64,000 bases of DNA, taken from positions 62,001-126,000 of the forward strand of contig JAPDOI010001743.1 in NCBI GenBank assembly GCA_029168955.1. Direction: 5' to 3'. Source of the DNA: Aplectana chamaeleonis. Its lineage: Eukaryota > Nematoda > Chromadorea > Rhabditida > Cosmocercidae. The notes below the pieces were generated by a model, which worked only from the letters and a program-made list of their open reading frames with translations, searched no databases and had not been told where the DNA came from. Shown here in pieces: positions 11,623 through 23,787 of this stretch. Position 1 is the first letter of the stretch, and every line of letters begins with the position of its first letter. A program made the position numbers and the translations under genes.

Positions 11623-12549
11623 ACTCAAGTTTTGGGACAAATTTATTGCTTGTGTCTAGCCGACATTGTGGCTGTAATTGGCCACGTGCCAGCAATGTGG
11701 GCCGAATACGTAGAAAGGAAAGAGCCCAAGAGCAGTTCAGCTGGCTCCTGCACGCGGCGCTCCAGCGACGAAGTCAGCGCAGCAGACTTACCGTCGCGCT
11801 CGTCGCATGTACATACCAGTAAAACGCCCCTCATTCTGTGCATTCGATCAACATGCCCCTCAGAGCTCTTGATTTGAAAGTTCGAAGGCTGCTTTTATCG
11901 TGAGCGCTGCGTTCAACTAAACTTGTCTCACTCCATTCCTGTAGCTTCGCAAGGGTAACCATTCAATCATAGTTTGAAATGAGCGAAATTGAAATCCTTG
12001 AGCCTACTGCGCTAGTAACAGTAAAATTTGTGACTCCGGTTATAACCTAAACCGCGCGCTGTTGATCGCGGTGTGGAACTGTCTGGCCATCAATTCCGAC
12101 CAATCATCTCGTATTAACCCTTCTATTCGCACCTGATTGTGGTACCTGTATCATCCATCCACACTCTTTCGGTCGGCGCACACTCCCATCGCAACAAGCT
12201 TGCTTACGGTTTGCTGATCTTCCCCGGATCGACTAGGCTGGGACGCGCTGGCCGCAGGCTCCTTTCAGAAAATCCTTTGCGGACTAGAAACACTTCGCGC
12301 TGCTCAGAAAGACGCCCATCTTTTGAATCTCTAGCATTGATTTGTACGCAAACTTCAAATGGAGAGGGATTAACAGAATTATCGCCGGCGATGGAGAAGC
12401 TTACAGCCGTGTTGGTCTTGGTAGTGACTCCTGTTAACCTGAGGCTTTCAAGCAGCTTCTGATTAATAGGACTTTTCTTCCTGTGAAGGCCATTGAAACG
12501 CCAGGCTCATAGTAACTGGCAGATGTTGCATGGAATACGACACGACTAA

Positions 12550-13036
12550 CAAGAAAGGGTTGCCTACATCAGATAGAGGAATGTTTTTTAATGTTCTAGG
12601 GGGAGGGCAGTTTTCCAATATCCCATACATAAAATCTACTAAATGCCTCAGGCAGACCCTAAAAAGGTCCAAATGGGAACAAGGCCAGAACGGCTCGGCC
12701 GAAGTGAGTAGAGCTGATTTGACGATTGAATTACCTTTGTGTATGTTCAGAACTGATCAGAAATTGGGCAACAATGCATAGTTTCTGATCTAATCAGAAT
12801 CAATACACCAAAATTTTCTACATCTATTTTGAACACATCTAAAGGTAATTCAATCGTTGAATCGGCTCTACTCTCTTCGGCCGAACCGTTTTGGCCTTGA
12901 TCAGATTTTCACCTTTTTAGTGACTGCCTGAGGGTTCAGCAGACTCTGAGCTTGGTATACTGGAACACTGTGCTTCCCCTAGAACATATTAAAATTGCAT
13001 CCCGAGACTCCATCTGAAGTTGGCACCCCTTCCTTG
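12550..13036. mobile_element. Foldback MITE inserted in hAT-like copy 1
   Basis: The terminal inverted repeats are CAAGAAAGGGTTGCC and GGCACCCCTTCCTTG. The arms continue to about 12740 and from about 12840 (GGCCGAAGTGAGTAGAGC against its complement), so the element folds almost end to end around a 100-bp loop. The sister copy lacks it: near 58920 CATGACTAAGCAAGATT runs straight on to GCGTATTATAGC. The target duplication is not clear. Confidence 0.8.
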
Positions 13037-13565
13037 TACGCAAATGTTGGTGTATTATAGCATAAACAGATTTTGCCGTTTGCCGTTTTGCCGTTTGCCG
13101 GTCACTTTGGGGTTTGCCGTTGCCGTTTGCCGAAATCGGCGGGGATGAATTGGATCATTACTACATTAACACAGGATTAATTAAAATCCATCTTGCGAGT
13201 GCCTAGTGGCCGTTCGATCCCTAACCCCCGCCTGAGGTCAACAAAGTTCTTTAGATTCTCGCGACCCTGATAATTTGGGGAGGTCGGTACACTGATTCAA
13301 AAACCGGCTGTCCCACCCTCATTGTTTTAACAGACCCCAAACCTATTCGAGCCTTTACGATAACGAAGTCAAAGACACAGAGACTTCTATTTTTGCACAT
13401 TTAGAGACTCGTCGCTGTAAGACGCGGCAGCATGCAATGAAGGAAGACCTATTGTGCGCCACCGCACGATCGATACCTCTAAACTGCATGCTGCTCGCAA
13501 TCCAACTGCGGGACTCTATTCGTGCCTCTAAAGATTGGGGACGCCATGCCCCTTTAATTATCGTC

Positions 13566-13700
13566 CATCACTGCTCGAGAGATCGCCGCGTCGAACACAT
13601 GTGGCACGCACGCAAGCGAGGGGGTAGTGATAGTATCATTGCCTCCTCGTTTGCGTGCGTGTCACATGTGTTCGACGCGGCGATCTCTCGAGCAGTGATC
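13566..13700 (+). other. Long near-perfect hairpin, 65-bp stem with 3-nt loop
   Basis: Left arm 13567-13631 pairs with right arm 13635-13699 around the loop AGT at 13632-13634. Five positions differ from strict Watson-Crick pairing, and all five become G-U or U-G pairs in a plus-strand RNA. It could be an hpRNA/siRNA precursor or a hairpin MITE. An open frame (13437-13793) runs through it, but shows no family features and is probably fortuitous. Confidence 0.75.
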
Positions 13701-14994
13701 GATCATATCTTTTCTGATGACTATCCCATCGATCTATTGTTTTATTTGCTCCAACAAGTGGAATTATTAGCTACATTTCAGAATTGCTCGTGATGTTAGC
13801 AGCAAGTATCAAGCTACCGAGAACCTTCGAGTTCTACGTCTGTTGGCTCCTCTGCTCATCTTACATTTTATCGGCTATCCATCCTATTTCGGTATCAGTG
13901 TTCTCGTCCAGACGCTCAAAGTCTTATTCGGCGAACTACTGTTCCGCGTGCTTTACTCGATAGTTTATGTACGTTCGTACCTTTGTTGGCACACTTTGTC
14001 ACTATAGCCTGTGTTACTGGTGTTAGCATTATTTCCGAACTATTCCGACTTGCGACTTTCCAAAATTTGACTAATAAGGAAAGCTGAATTCCTCAGCATT
14101 TTGCTTTGCTTCAAAACCGTTTTTGAACTTTTTCTGCGTTTAGGGCCTCGTCACTGTCATTTAAGAAGTTCTTCTGCATGAGGGCTTGTGCCAGTAACAC
14201 TTTTCATGTTGTTTACGGTCGCATCGACATTCTATGAAAAAGCTAGATGACTGGTGAGAGCTGGTGACGGATTTTCATCTCAAACTCCTTCAACCCCATA
14301 ACCCTACGTTTTTGACGCGCCGGAGTTTACCAGTGTGGTAAATCAGGCTCATTCATGAAGCTGAGCCTGAAAAATGGAAATTGGTTTTCAGCGCGAACGA
14401 TGCCTTTAAATCGGAACAGATCCGGGAAAAACGCTGCGCACCCTGTTTTCGCATTTGCTTACTGCGCCGCGTTCGATCTGATGAAGGTGTTTATGGCGGT
14501 AAACGCATCTGCGAATACAACGTACTGCTAGCCTCTTGTGCCTCCACAGTACAACTACGCAGTATCTGCCCCAAGCTCCTGGTTCCAAGAAGTTAAAAGC
14601 TTGAAACGGTTGTTTCCTGTACTTTTTCTACCTTCCAAAATGAGCAGTAATCTTTAGAAAATCTAGAAACAGACCTCTTAATGGCGTTCAGCGCCCAGGT
14701 AGCTCCCACCCTTCCAAACTAAACAAAACTTAGCTAGAAGCACATTCTTGAAACTTTGTACAGAGTGAAGGCGTTTTGAACTTGCACGAATTGTTTGTTG
14801 ACCATTTTTTCTAGCAATTTCGAGTTTCTAAAAGCGTTAAATTTTTTTTAAAGATTGGACTCAAAACTTCCTCACAGAGATTACTCGGTGTGCCAATCAA
14901 AAATTCAAAAGTTATCTGTCGATTTTCAACAGTTTTCGACTAAATTCGTTCAAAACATCCAATCGAGGGAAAAAATGAGGGCATATTTCACTAG
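13701..14994. other. No gene seen; one isolated MITE-type end
   Basis: Only short frames are present. A GCCTTTAA motif near 14402 resembles the MITE ends elsewhere, but a partner end was not found. Confidence 0.35.
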
Positions 14995-15270
14995 GGATTA
15001 CACGGAGTGCTTAGCATGAATCTGATGTTCGTTCATCGATTTTCGACAGCTTACAGTAGGTGACTTTGGGTATATGGTAGTTTGCTCAAAAGTCAGATTT
15101 GACTCAAAATTTCTGAGCGGATTTATTTGGGGTGCTGAATACGAATTAAACGACCATTTCTCGACTTTCGACACTAGGGTAGGTTTTGGCCCCAAAAGGC
15201 ATGGTACGAACCGTGACCTACAGTAAACCTCACAAGTCCGGCAAACGAACCCCAGTATCGCGTTCAGCAC
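14995..15270. repeat. Degenerate block related to the foldback element at 34934-36056
   Basis: The motif TTATTTGGGGTGCTGAATACGA near 15120, with variants near 15005 and 15255, recurs in the 34934-36056 element (near 35165, 35300, 35430, 35590 and 35825). This suggests a decayed relative with the same internal repeats. The ends were not found. Confidence 0.5.
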
Positions 15271-16026
15271 TATATTGAATCACTAAGTATAAGTTTTGAG
15301 CTAAAACCGAGGAAATTTTTCGAAACACCAAGATGCCGGGTGGGTAAGCTTGCCTTTTCGCGAAGCTTGGAAGTCGCATATAACTTCTTAAAACCTACAG
15401 CTCAGGGTAGGATACTGCGCAGTCTCACTACTGAAACCCAAGAGATACTAACAATTCTAGTCGTCTTCGCACATGCGTTTACCACTAAAAACACTTGCCT
15501 TGTGAAGGTAACGTTTTTGCAGCAACAATTCAAACTTGTGTCGAGAAGAGCGTATGATTTTTGGTGTGTATAGAATCTTCGAAGCTCAAGAGTATTGGAC
15601 TGATGAACCGCAATATTATAGGGAACTTGCACAATTGAGCGTGCTGACATACGCATTTTCACAGATTTTAGGGTGAAGAGAAGCTTCTTAGCAAACAAAT
15701 GTGGATAAGGTAAACTAATCTGGATCCAAAGAGATGGAGTTACAAAAACAGTTCTGTCAGGTCTCCTTGATTGAGCTAATTAAAGGCAGTGGTCGCGATC
15801 AAATATGCTTGTCTTTTTTTCCTCTCTAACCCTTTTTCTAGATTTTGAATAGTAGGACCTTCAAAAAAAAACCGCTGTTTTGGGCAAAATTGAAGCCTGA
15901 ACTGTCTTGTTTTGATGGTGGACAAGCGCACTCATCTATGATAGCATCGGCATCTATGATCTCTGATATCAAGAACATCAGCTGGCTTGAAATTTGATTT
16001 TAATCAATGAACACTCTGAGGAATAT

Positions 16027-16136
16027 TGCCGCGACTCCTCCGCGACTGCCCGGGACTCTACCGCGATCCTGGACTGCCCCGCGACTCCCCCGCGATCCTC
16101 GACTCTTCCGCGACTCCCCCGCGACTCTACGGCTAT
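16027..16136. repeat. Imperfect CCGCGACTCC-type tandem array, left
   Basis: About nine imperfect 10-12 bp units with CGCGACTC or CGCGATCC cores. The right-hand counterpart at 24835-24945 is in the same orientation. Confidence 0.75.
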
Positions 16137-17164
16137 GTCGTCTTATCGATCGATTTACTGGCGTTCACTCCTATCAATTTCCTCTTTAACGCCCAGCGAG
16201 CGGTCGCTGTAATGCCTTCTCTCCTGTTGCCATATCCTCTTTGAATCAACTCATTTATAACAATTTGATTGATTCGACCCACCATTTCGAGGCCATCAGC
16301 TGTTAAAGAACTCCTAGCCCTCCATTCACTCCCATCACATTGTCAGAACCAAAATGATGAACTGCGTCCACGTACATTTTAGCTTAGTAACCTTCGAGCT
16401 AAGCTTTCTCATGCACATAATACTTGAAGTTCTAAGTGTTTTCCCTGATCTATTTCATTCATTCCTCTGTTCACCGTCATCACCATAAGCCAAGGTCTAG
16501 CAGACCGTTTTCGTGAACATCTAAAGGGCTGTGTCCATCCATCATGATCCCCAACTTTTTCAAAATGTCGAAACTTTTTCCGTCCCAGAAATGAATCAAG
16601 TTTTTCTCTACGATTTCTGGAATTGAAATTTTCCAGTAATGAATTGAAATACTGTACATTTTGTTTTACCAACATTTATACGTAATTACCTCTTACGGTT
16701 TTTTTTACAATGTTTCACGCAACTTGGATCTAAAAATCGCAAGAAGACTGGAAACTTAATGAAATGAAACGTTCTTTTTGAATTCCAAACTCATAGCTGA
16801 GAAATCTGATAATAAACATATCAGCGCAAAACCTCTGAAAACTATTGTTTCTATGCAGCGTTGCCGCCTTTTCAGCCAATGACTTGCCTTGGAGACAACC
16901 CGTTAGAGCTTTTCTTGATTAAAGATGGGGCACATATTAGGAATTTGATTGCGTTCTCTATCATCAAAAATAACCGTATTTCTCATATATTCATGTACAT
17001 GCTTTCTGTTAGGTTTTTTTAGTTGAACCTTCTAGGGTCAAGAGCTTAAAAATATGTTTGGCTTATCAATCCAGGGTAAAGGGTAGCGGTGTGCTCGGTC
17101 CGTGAGATGTGCCCCCCCCCATTTGGAATCGGTGCGGCTCCCTCCCATCGAGGTTGTGACTTTC

Positions 17165-17482
17165 AAGGCACAGAAGACCCCCAGCCATGAATTTTGTGAT
17201 TTTTATTTGATTGTGTAGTAGAACTCTCCTATATAACACGTGTCAAGCGCGAGATCTCAATTCCTCGAAACAAGCGAGATATGAGGGACCACGACTGGCC
17301 CGACCTTCGCTCACCACCACGACCACTCCACCTTCTTGAATTTCGAACCCGATAACCGCTCGATGGATGTTTGAATTTCAAGGACATTCTGCGATTTTAG
17401 GGATACCATCGTGATCAGCGTGTGATTCACTCCAAGATAAGCATAAGATTTGAAAAATAGTTATCAGAGTGTTCTGTGCCTT
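17165..17482 (-). mobile_element. TA-type MITE, family A, copy A4, shortened
   Basis: It starts AAGGCACAG and ends CTGTGCCTT. Internal blocks ATATAACACGTGTCAAGCG and CAAGCGAGATATGAG match the reverse complement of A2 and A3. At about 318 bp it is shorter than its relatives and has internal deletions. The TA flanks have mutated. Confidence 0.8.
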
Positions 17483-17585
17483 CAACTCTTCGTGTGAACC
17501 AATTTGAGTGGGGTGCGCAACTGCAGGATAAATTCAATGAGCGGGACTGTAATTAGTTCTCGACTCAGATTTCCAGAAAGTATAA

Positions 17586-20500
17586 TTATCTCCATCGACT
17601 CAAAATCTCTCTCACACTCCGCACAACGACTAAATCGCCGCAACGATTTGTGCCTTCTTCTTCTCCTTCTGCAATCTCAAAGTGGTTTTCTGTCATAGGT
17701 TGGGGAACTGGGCGTCCTTCGAAGGATTTTTCCAGAGGTCCATTGTAGTTAAGGAGGCAGGTCTCCTCGGACACATGAACAAGTGCGCCGTGTCGTGTCC
17801 GGGAGCACCACAGTCGGGGCATGCGCCTGATCGTCTGCTGTCGATCTTGTTGACGTGAGACATGAGCAGAATAGAGTGACCACAGCGCAGCGAGGCAAGA
17901 ACACATCTGGCTTGCCTGCCGAGTTGAGACTCGGACTCGCAAACCCGTGGCGGCACTGCTCCCAAAATAGGGTTTACAACCGCCTTCTCCAGATGTCCCC
18001 GAACAAACTGCGTGTGCTCCTTACCCAGAAGACGAAGCGTTTCTACGTTGTAGTCGGCCCATCTCTGGGCATCAACTTTACAAAGAGCATCTGCGAACGG
18101 CGTCCTAATCGACCTCTCTCTAATGGGCTTCATGACTCTTTTTGTTGGATGATTCGGCTGTCTCAGAACATTAATATACATCTGTTGTGCCTGGAGTTCA
18201 CAATGCTCCTTGACCGGCAATATGCAAGCCTCTGCGTAAAGATGTTGTATTGGGAAGCTCCTTGCACAACCGGTAGCAATTCCAAGCGCAGTTTTCTGTA
18301 CACGTTGAGGCTTATTCCAGGAGCTGTCAGACACCAGGTGCTGTCACACTGGTGCCGCATATTCCAGAGCCGGCTTGAGTACTGCTCTGTAGGTTCTCAA
18401 TATAGTCTCTCTACAGCTTCCCCATGATGTTCCTCCGAGAACTCTCAAGATATTAAGCCTAGCCCTGACGACGGTTCGCTTCTGTTCCGTGTTTTGTGGA
18501 ACTTCAGTGCCGGATCGAGAATAAGGCCAAGGAGCTTTGGGAATTTCGCTGCTGGCAACCGTTCACCATCCCATTTGACATCTGGGTGGGCATTGTTGGT
18601 GTTATCGTGGGTGGGCATTGTTGGTGTTGGAATAAGTCTGTTATCAATCGTTGGTAAAGTCTTCACGAGGATAATCAGTCCAGACTTCAACGCCATCGAG
18701 CATACCAGTCGCGAGGAACAGGCGGGATTTCTGTCCTGGTCGAGGCTGCAGCGATCAAATATTCGCACTTCGTCAGCACTTTTGGAGGAAAGGATCCGCT
18801 GTGAAGCGGGTTGTTATTACCTTCTTCGACTTCAAGTCGGCCTTTGACTGCGATGCACTGGCCTGCCTTGTGGAGAACATTGGAGTGCGAACACGTTCCG
18901 GAGAAAATTGTGAAGCTCCTGCAGAACATACAGCGGTTCAACTAGCTGCATTCGCGTCGGGGACAAGCTGTCCGAATTTGCGGTCAATGCAGGAGTCCGA
19001 CAAGAGATGTGATTTCGCCACTGCTATTCAACACTGTGGTCGACGCCATTATGAGAAAGGTTTTCAAAGATAGAAGAGGGGTCCAATATGGCGATAACGA
19101 GTTCCTCACAGACTTGATGTTTGCGGACGACAGCGCTGTGTTCTGATATGGAAGCTACGAATTTGATGAAGGATATAGCAGAAATCGCGCATTCGTACGG
19201 TCTACGGATAAATAAGGACAAGACCAAAGTCATGACGTCAGACGGTTCACGTGCTTCTGTGTTCTTCGAAGGGCTGAGCTCCAGCAAGTTGAGGAGTTCA
19301 AGTACTTAGGATCGGTGGTGCAACAGCGCAAGGTAGTGGCCACAACTGAGATACAGTGCAGGATCGGGCAGGCGTGTGCTGCTTTTGCTTCACTAGGCTG
19401 GTGTCTGTGGAAAAAGGGCAATGTGTCAATCAAGACCAAGATGCGGATCTTCCGATCTCTTATAATGCCGATTCTATTGTACGGCTCAGAGTCGTGGACC
19501 TTGCTCAAGTCGGATCTCAGCAAGCTAGAGGTCTTCCAAATGCGGTGTTTGCGGCGGAATTCTCGGAACAACGTTAAAGAGATCGCATACGCAACGACGT
19601 TATACGAGACAGCTGCGACCATCAACCGACAATCGAGGAACAAATCCGTACGAAAAGGTTGCGCTGGTTTGGACACGTATGCAGAATGGAAGCCAGTCGA
19701 CTACCGCACAGCTTGCTATGGAGAAAACGTCCAAAACAATGGAAGGTCGAGAGAACTGCCCCGAAGAAGACGTGGGTGAAGCAAGTCGAAGCTGATCTAA
19801 AATCTCAACGGTGCAGTGTCGTTAACGCTAAAATGATTGCGGCTAATCGTTCTGAATGGAAGCGTATCGTTCAGGCCACTGGAGCTCCTATGGCACCTAC
19901 AGCAGTGTACTGGTTGAGAGGTCATCCCGCTCCGCCAGCCGCCAGCTAATGGGATGAGTGAGTGATTGTTGGTGTTTGTTGTGAACACTGAAACAAGATT
20001 TTGCAGCAGAGACTGTGAGCATCATATTATCGAGGAAGAGCTTCAACTCGGCGAGATAGGCGCTGATCTTGTTAGCGGCTACCTGCAGGTCACGGTCCTG
20101 GCACATGATACTGATGTCGTCGGCATACATAATAATCTTTACATCATGGGCAGGCTCGGGAATGTCCTCAAGATACAGGCTGAATAGAGCAGGGGACAAC
20201 AATCCGCCTTGCGGAACACCGGCTGCTATTGGAATGCTATCGGATACGTGATCCTGCAACAGAACCTTAACCCGGCGACCTTTCGTGAACGCTGCAATCC
20301 ATCGCTTCTGCCATGATGTTAGCGACGACTTGAGCAGTTTCTCGGACAGCAGTTCCAAGTTAACAGAGTCAAACGCTTTGCTCAGGTCGAGGGCGACGGC
20401 CACCGTTCTCAGGGCTTTCTCATGTTGAACCCATCGACCGCAAAGCTCGCAATCTCAATAAGAGCAGTAGTAGTAGAGTGAAGTTTCCTAAACCCATGCT

Positions 20501-22500
20501 GATGCTGCTGTCGCTCCTTTTGATCAGCCAGGTCCGTCATGATCAACTTTCCAGCTGATTTGGGGACGGGCGATAACGAGCTAATGGTGGTCAAAGCCTT
20601 TTGCCGTGCTTTGGGACTTGCCTGGCTTTGGCAGCGGTATCACATTGGCTGTCTTCCAAGCTTCCAAACTTAGGATAGAGTGCAGGTACGAAAAGGAGTG
20701 TTAATGATATCTGCAAGCATCGATGGAAGTTTCGTGGGAAGCATCTTCAGGATGGCTGGGAGATACCATCAGGTCCGATAGCCTTCGAATTCCGCATTAC
20801 TTTGATAGCCTTCTCCGCTTGAGTGAGGGTAAAGGCCTCAGGAGCACTCATGAGCGGCGACCGGTTCAGCTCTCTAACCGTGACTCTGTTTTGAACGCCT
20901 CGGTTGGTACGTGTGATGAAAAATTCTTTGCCGAGTGCGTAAGCAGCTGCTTTCCCCAATTTGAAGACCTGCTCCTCAAACTCAATAGCGGAGCTCATCG
21001 AGGGAGCTTACTTGCAGAAATTTTCCTCAACACTTTACACGTCGTAGTTCCGTCCGCCTTGAGATTCAGAATTCAGTGAACTTCTCCCATCACTCCTTCT
21101 TGTTCTTATCCAGATCCTTCTTTATCTTATTATCCAGCACAGCAATCTCCGGTTCTAAATGGTCTGCTGCTCTCTTCTCATCTCTTATTATTATCTTCTG
21201 CAGTATTTCCCTGCTGACATTTGGAAAAAAGGTCTTGACGCGACCCTGAGGAATCGCTGCTTTCATGGCCTTGCGGATGGCACTTGTTAGATGGCGCTCT
21301 TTCTGATGCACATCACCATTCCATGTCGACCGCATGGCGGACTGCAACATCTCTGAACAGGGTCCAGCCTGCTAGGCATAAGTTTAGATAAGTACGATGA
21401 CGAAAACCAAATCAACGGGCAAAAGAGTCAAAGAGATTAATACAGACAAAGACGGGAATGTGATCACTGGAGAGAATTGTGGATTTGGACCACGTGAAAG
21501 CATTAGAAAGAGTGGATGACACAAGAGAGATATCTGGGCTAGAAGGTCGGCCGTTGGCATTGAGACGAGTTAACTGGTCATCGTTGTGGATAACCAGGTC
21601 ACTCTTCTCGGCCTATTGTTCGACATCTTGCCCTCTGGCGTCAGATTCAAGAGCAGAACAGAACGTGTGAGCATTGAAGTCACCCGCAAAGACAGCTGAA
21701 GGGGAGAGTGAGCCGTCGTGCAACTGCTTAAGGAGGGGTATGGGGTTGTAAGACGGCGGATAAGATGTTATAGGAGGAATAAAAGATGTTAGATAGAGAT
21801 AAAGGGGTTTTGAGGAGGAGATGGACAGGAATGCACTCAGAGTACCTTCCTTAGGAGTATTAGGGATAATATGGGAAGGTAAGGCAGATTGCACGAAAGT
21901 AGACACTCCGCCCCCAAGAGCTGTCCTTGGCATGTGATAGGCGGTGTATCCTGGAATTTAAAGCTGGGGATAAGTGGTAGAAGGAGAGAGCTCGGTTTCT
22001 TGAACCACGATAACATCCGAGGTGATGAGAACGTGCGAATAGAAAGAGTTCAGATAACTTGTTGCGAAGGCCGTTGACATTAATGTGAACAATGGAGAGG
22101 GGCGGTTGGTAATTGAGGAATCAGAAGTTGCTGGGGGCAGAGCATAGAGTACAACAGAAAGGATGAGTCATGATGCCTCACGGAGACTGTGGCTCCGAAC
22201 AGGAGAGATACACCCACCATTGGCATCCGAAGCACTGGACACTTCTTTTATGCCAGGTAACATCCTTGCTGCAGGTGGCACATGGATACTTCTGCGCTGG
22301 ACCTGGATTCTATCGACGCCGGCCCTTTGTAATAAAATATTCAGGAGAGCTGCGGCCGACCAGCACCTCTTCCATGGCAAAAACCCTCTTCTTGAAGGGG
22401 TAACGTCCGGTTTGCACAGAGGCGGTCTTCTTTCCTCCACACTGCCACGGGCACAAACGTACGACATCTTTTCTGTGCCTTCATCCCACATAGAGGAGGG
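17586..22500 (-). pseudogene. Jockey/I-group non-LTR retrotransposon, broken
   Basis: Read on the minus strand, from high to low coordinates, the pieces are as follows. A CATCSKDV...SVQCFGCQWW zinc-finger segment (about 22220-22300) resembles the PHD-like fingers found in some LINE proteins. An AP endonuclease has an NVNGLRNKLSEL start near 22080 and GDFNAH in frame 21613-21933. A linker covers 20747-21350. The RT has DLSKAFD, AGVPQGG and YADD in frame 19897-20403. The thumb (WDGERLPAAKFPKLLG) lies in 18445-18768. The C-terminal frame 17693-18334 has CPDC...HLFMCP and LW-x-NP. Several frameshifts and an RTE insertion at 18629-19965 disrupt it. The RT triads themselves look intact. Jockey and I clades cannot be separated by eye. 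Confidence 0.8.
18629..19965 (+). pseudogene. RTE-type retrotransposon fragment inserted in the LINE
   Basis: Plus-strand frames, with shifts between them, give GKVFTRII, TSREEQAGF, RVVITFFDFKSAFD (RT motif A), LRINKDKTKVM, IMPILLYGSESWTL and LRWFGHVCRME, in RTE order. The stretch ends in a short GAGTGAGTG-like tail after the stop near 19949, as RTE elements do. It lacks the endonuclease, so it is 5'-truncated. Its orientation is opposite to the host LINE. ATTGTTGGTGTT occurs at both borders (about 18617 and 19967), as a 12-bp target duplication would. Confidence 0.82.
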
Positions 22501-22789
22501 TGAGTAGAGCCATTGGCATCGATTGGAGTGGGACGCTCCTAATCGCTAAGCGATAGGCAAAGATACGGGCAAGAAAAAACTTTGCGACGCGGATTCTTTT
22601 TCGAATGCATCCAGGACGCATATAAACAGGCCGCTTCTGGACAGGCACTCCCGGCTGTACAGCCTGAGAAGAAGTACGCCCTACGTCTTTAGAGGAAACA
22701 TCGTCTACTTACAAAAACAAGGTATGTGCTCTCCGAAATGCAGGAAACTTCGTGGAGGAGAAGCGTCTGAGGAAGTTGCGTCGGCAGCT

Positions 22790-23130
22790 TCAGAGTGACC
22801 GCGAGCGAGTGGACGTGTAGAGCTAAGGAGTTCGAGAAGGCTTGGGAGGAGAAGGAATTCGAGGAAAGCCTGCATGTTGCTGCGACGGTATAGCGAGAAG
22901 AAGAAGAGATGTTCTCCTGTCTGGAACACTACCAATAGAGTTGCAGTCGGTGATGCGACGCTGCCAATATGGAAGGAACACTTCAGTTCATTACTAAGTC
23001 GTCCAGCGCCATCAGTACCTGAGCTCCCGCATGGTCAGGGAGCCCATTACGATGCGCCGGAAAACAGATACGCGTTGAGTGCCGCGCAAGTGGCACTAGC
23101 TGCCGCCTATGACGCAATGCAATCTAAAGC
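22790..23130 (+). pseudogene. RTE-type fragment, endonuclease-RT linker
   Basis: Two shifted plus-strand frames give EWTCRAKEFEKAWEEKEF, then KKRCSPVWNT and DATLPIWKEHFSSLLSRPAP. This is the linker between endonuclease and RT in RTE proteins. It is a different part of the protein from that at 18629-19965. The borders were not defined. Confidence 0.7.
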
Positions 23131-23721
23131 ACTCTTCGCGAAGAGCTTCTTTTCCATGTTTTTTCATGAAGATCAACTGTCCTAAATTTTGTAACTAGAT
23201 TAGCGTCAAAACATCGAGCGAGGTAGTCTAATCGATCTAAAATTTGCTTCGAATAGTGCTCTTGGCCCGCTTTTTGAGTAGATCACGCCTATTTAAAGTC
23301 CACAAGCATCAGAGGAGCGTTCGTATTTTACCGCAAAAGACTGAATCTCAAAATCGTTTTCTCGAGTTAAATTCTCTTCGCCTGCAGCGAGCGGACCCTC
23401 AGAAAAGGCGTGAGCGCTATTTGGCACGCCCATCTTCGCCTTTCTTCTTGAACTTTCATCTCTCCAAGTGGGAGGGTTTGATGGGGCGCTTTGGCTATAT
23501 TTCCTAACTATGTGGGCTAAACTACACAAAGCAACAAAAACTAGAATGCGTTTTTTCGTGCTTACGTTGCCTTTAACAATCTACAGTAATGTCACCATAA
23601 AGCTACGATTCTGCAAATGATTTAGTGGATAAAAGAAAAGAGCTCAGGGTTGGGTGACCGATACTGTGCCCTGGATAAAATAGGGTTTCCACGGATAGGA
23701 CTGATACTTTGCTATCCCTAT

Positions 23722-23787
23722 TGAAGGTTGGCGCAAGCTCGGTGTCATATTTCTAACTTACGTACACCGAGTTTGAGCCAACCTTCA
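23722..23787 (+). other. Short hairpin, 24-bp arms, 18-nt loop
   Basis: Left arm 23722-23745 (TGAAGGTTGG...) pairs with 23764-23787, with two non-Watson-Crick positions, one of them G-U. Weaker pairing extends outward on both sides. The size fits a miRNA precursor, but there is no evidence of expression. Confidence 0.55.

Larger units (their letters stand above)
10219..13141 (+). mobile_element. Non-autonomous hAT-like element, copy 1 (right end degraded)
   Basis: It begins CAGGGGTGTGCGGCAA, preceded by the candidate 8-bp target CTAGCCAA. It shares its core with 51892-59057: 10219-12040 aligns with 51892-52985, and 12045-13141 aligns with pieces between 55403 and 59057. Both sides have subterminal low-complexity GCCGTTTGCCG blocks. 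After removing the MITE at 10592-11050 and the foldback at 12550-13036, about 2.0 kb of core remains. No transposase was seen, so mobilisation in trans by a hAT transposase is inferred from the CAGGG terminus and the 8-bp duplication of the sister copy. The right terminus CCGCACACCCCTG is not recognisable here. Confidence 0.72.

Noticed and set aside
13437..13793. 118-codon plus-strand frame across the long hairpin
   Set aside because: It runs through both arms of a near-perfect inverted repeat and shows no family feature. The hairpin explains the sequence better than a protein.
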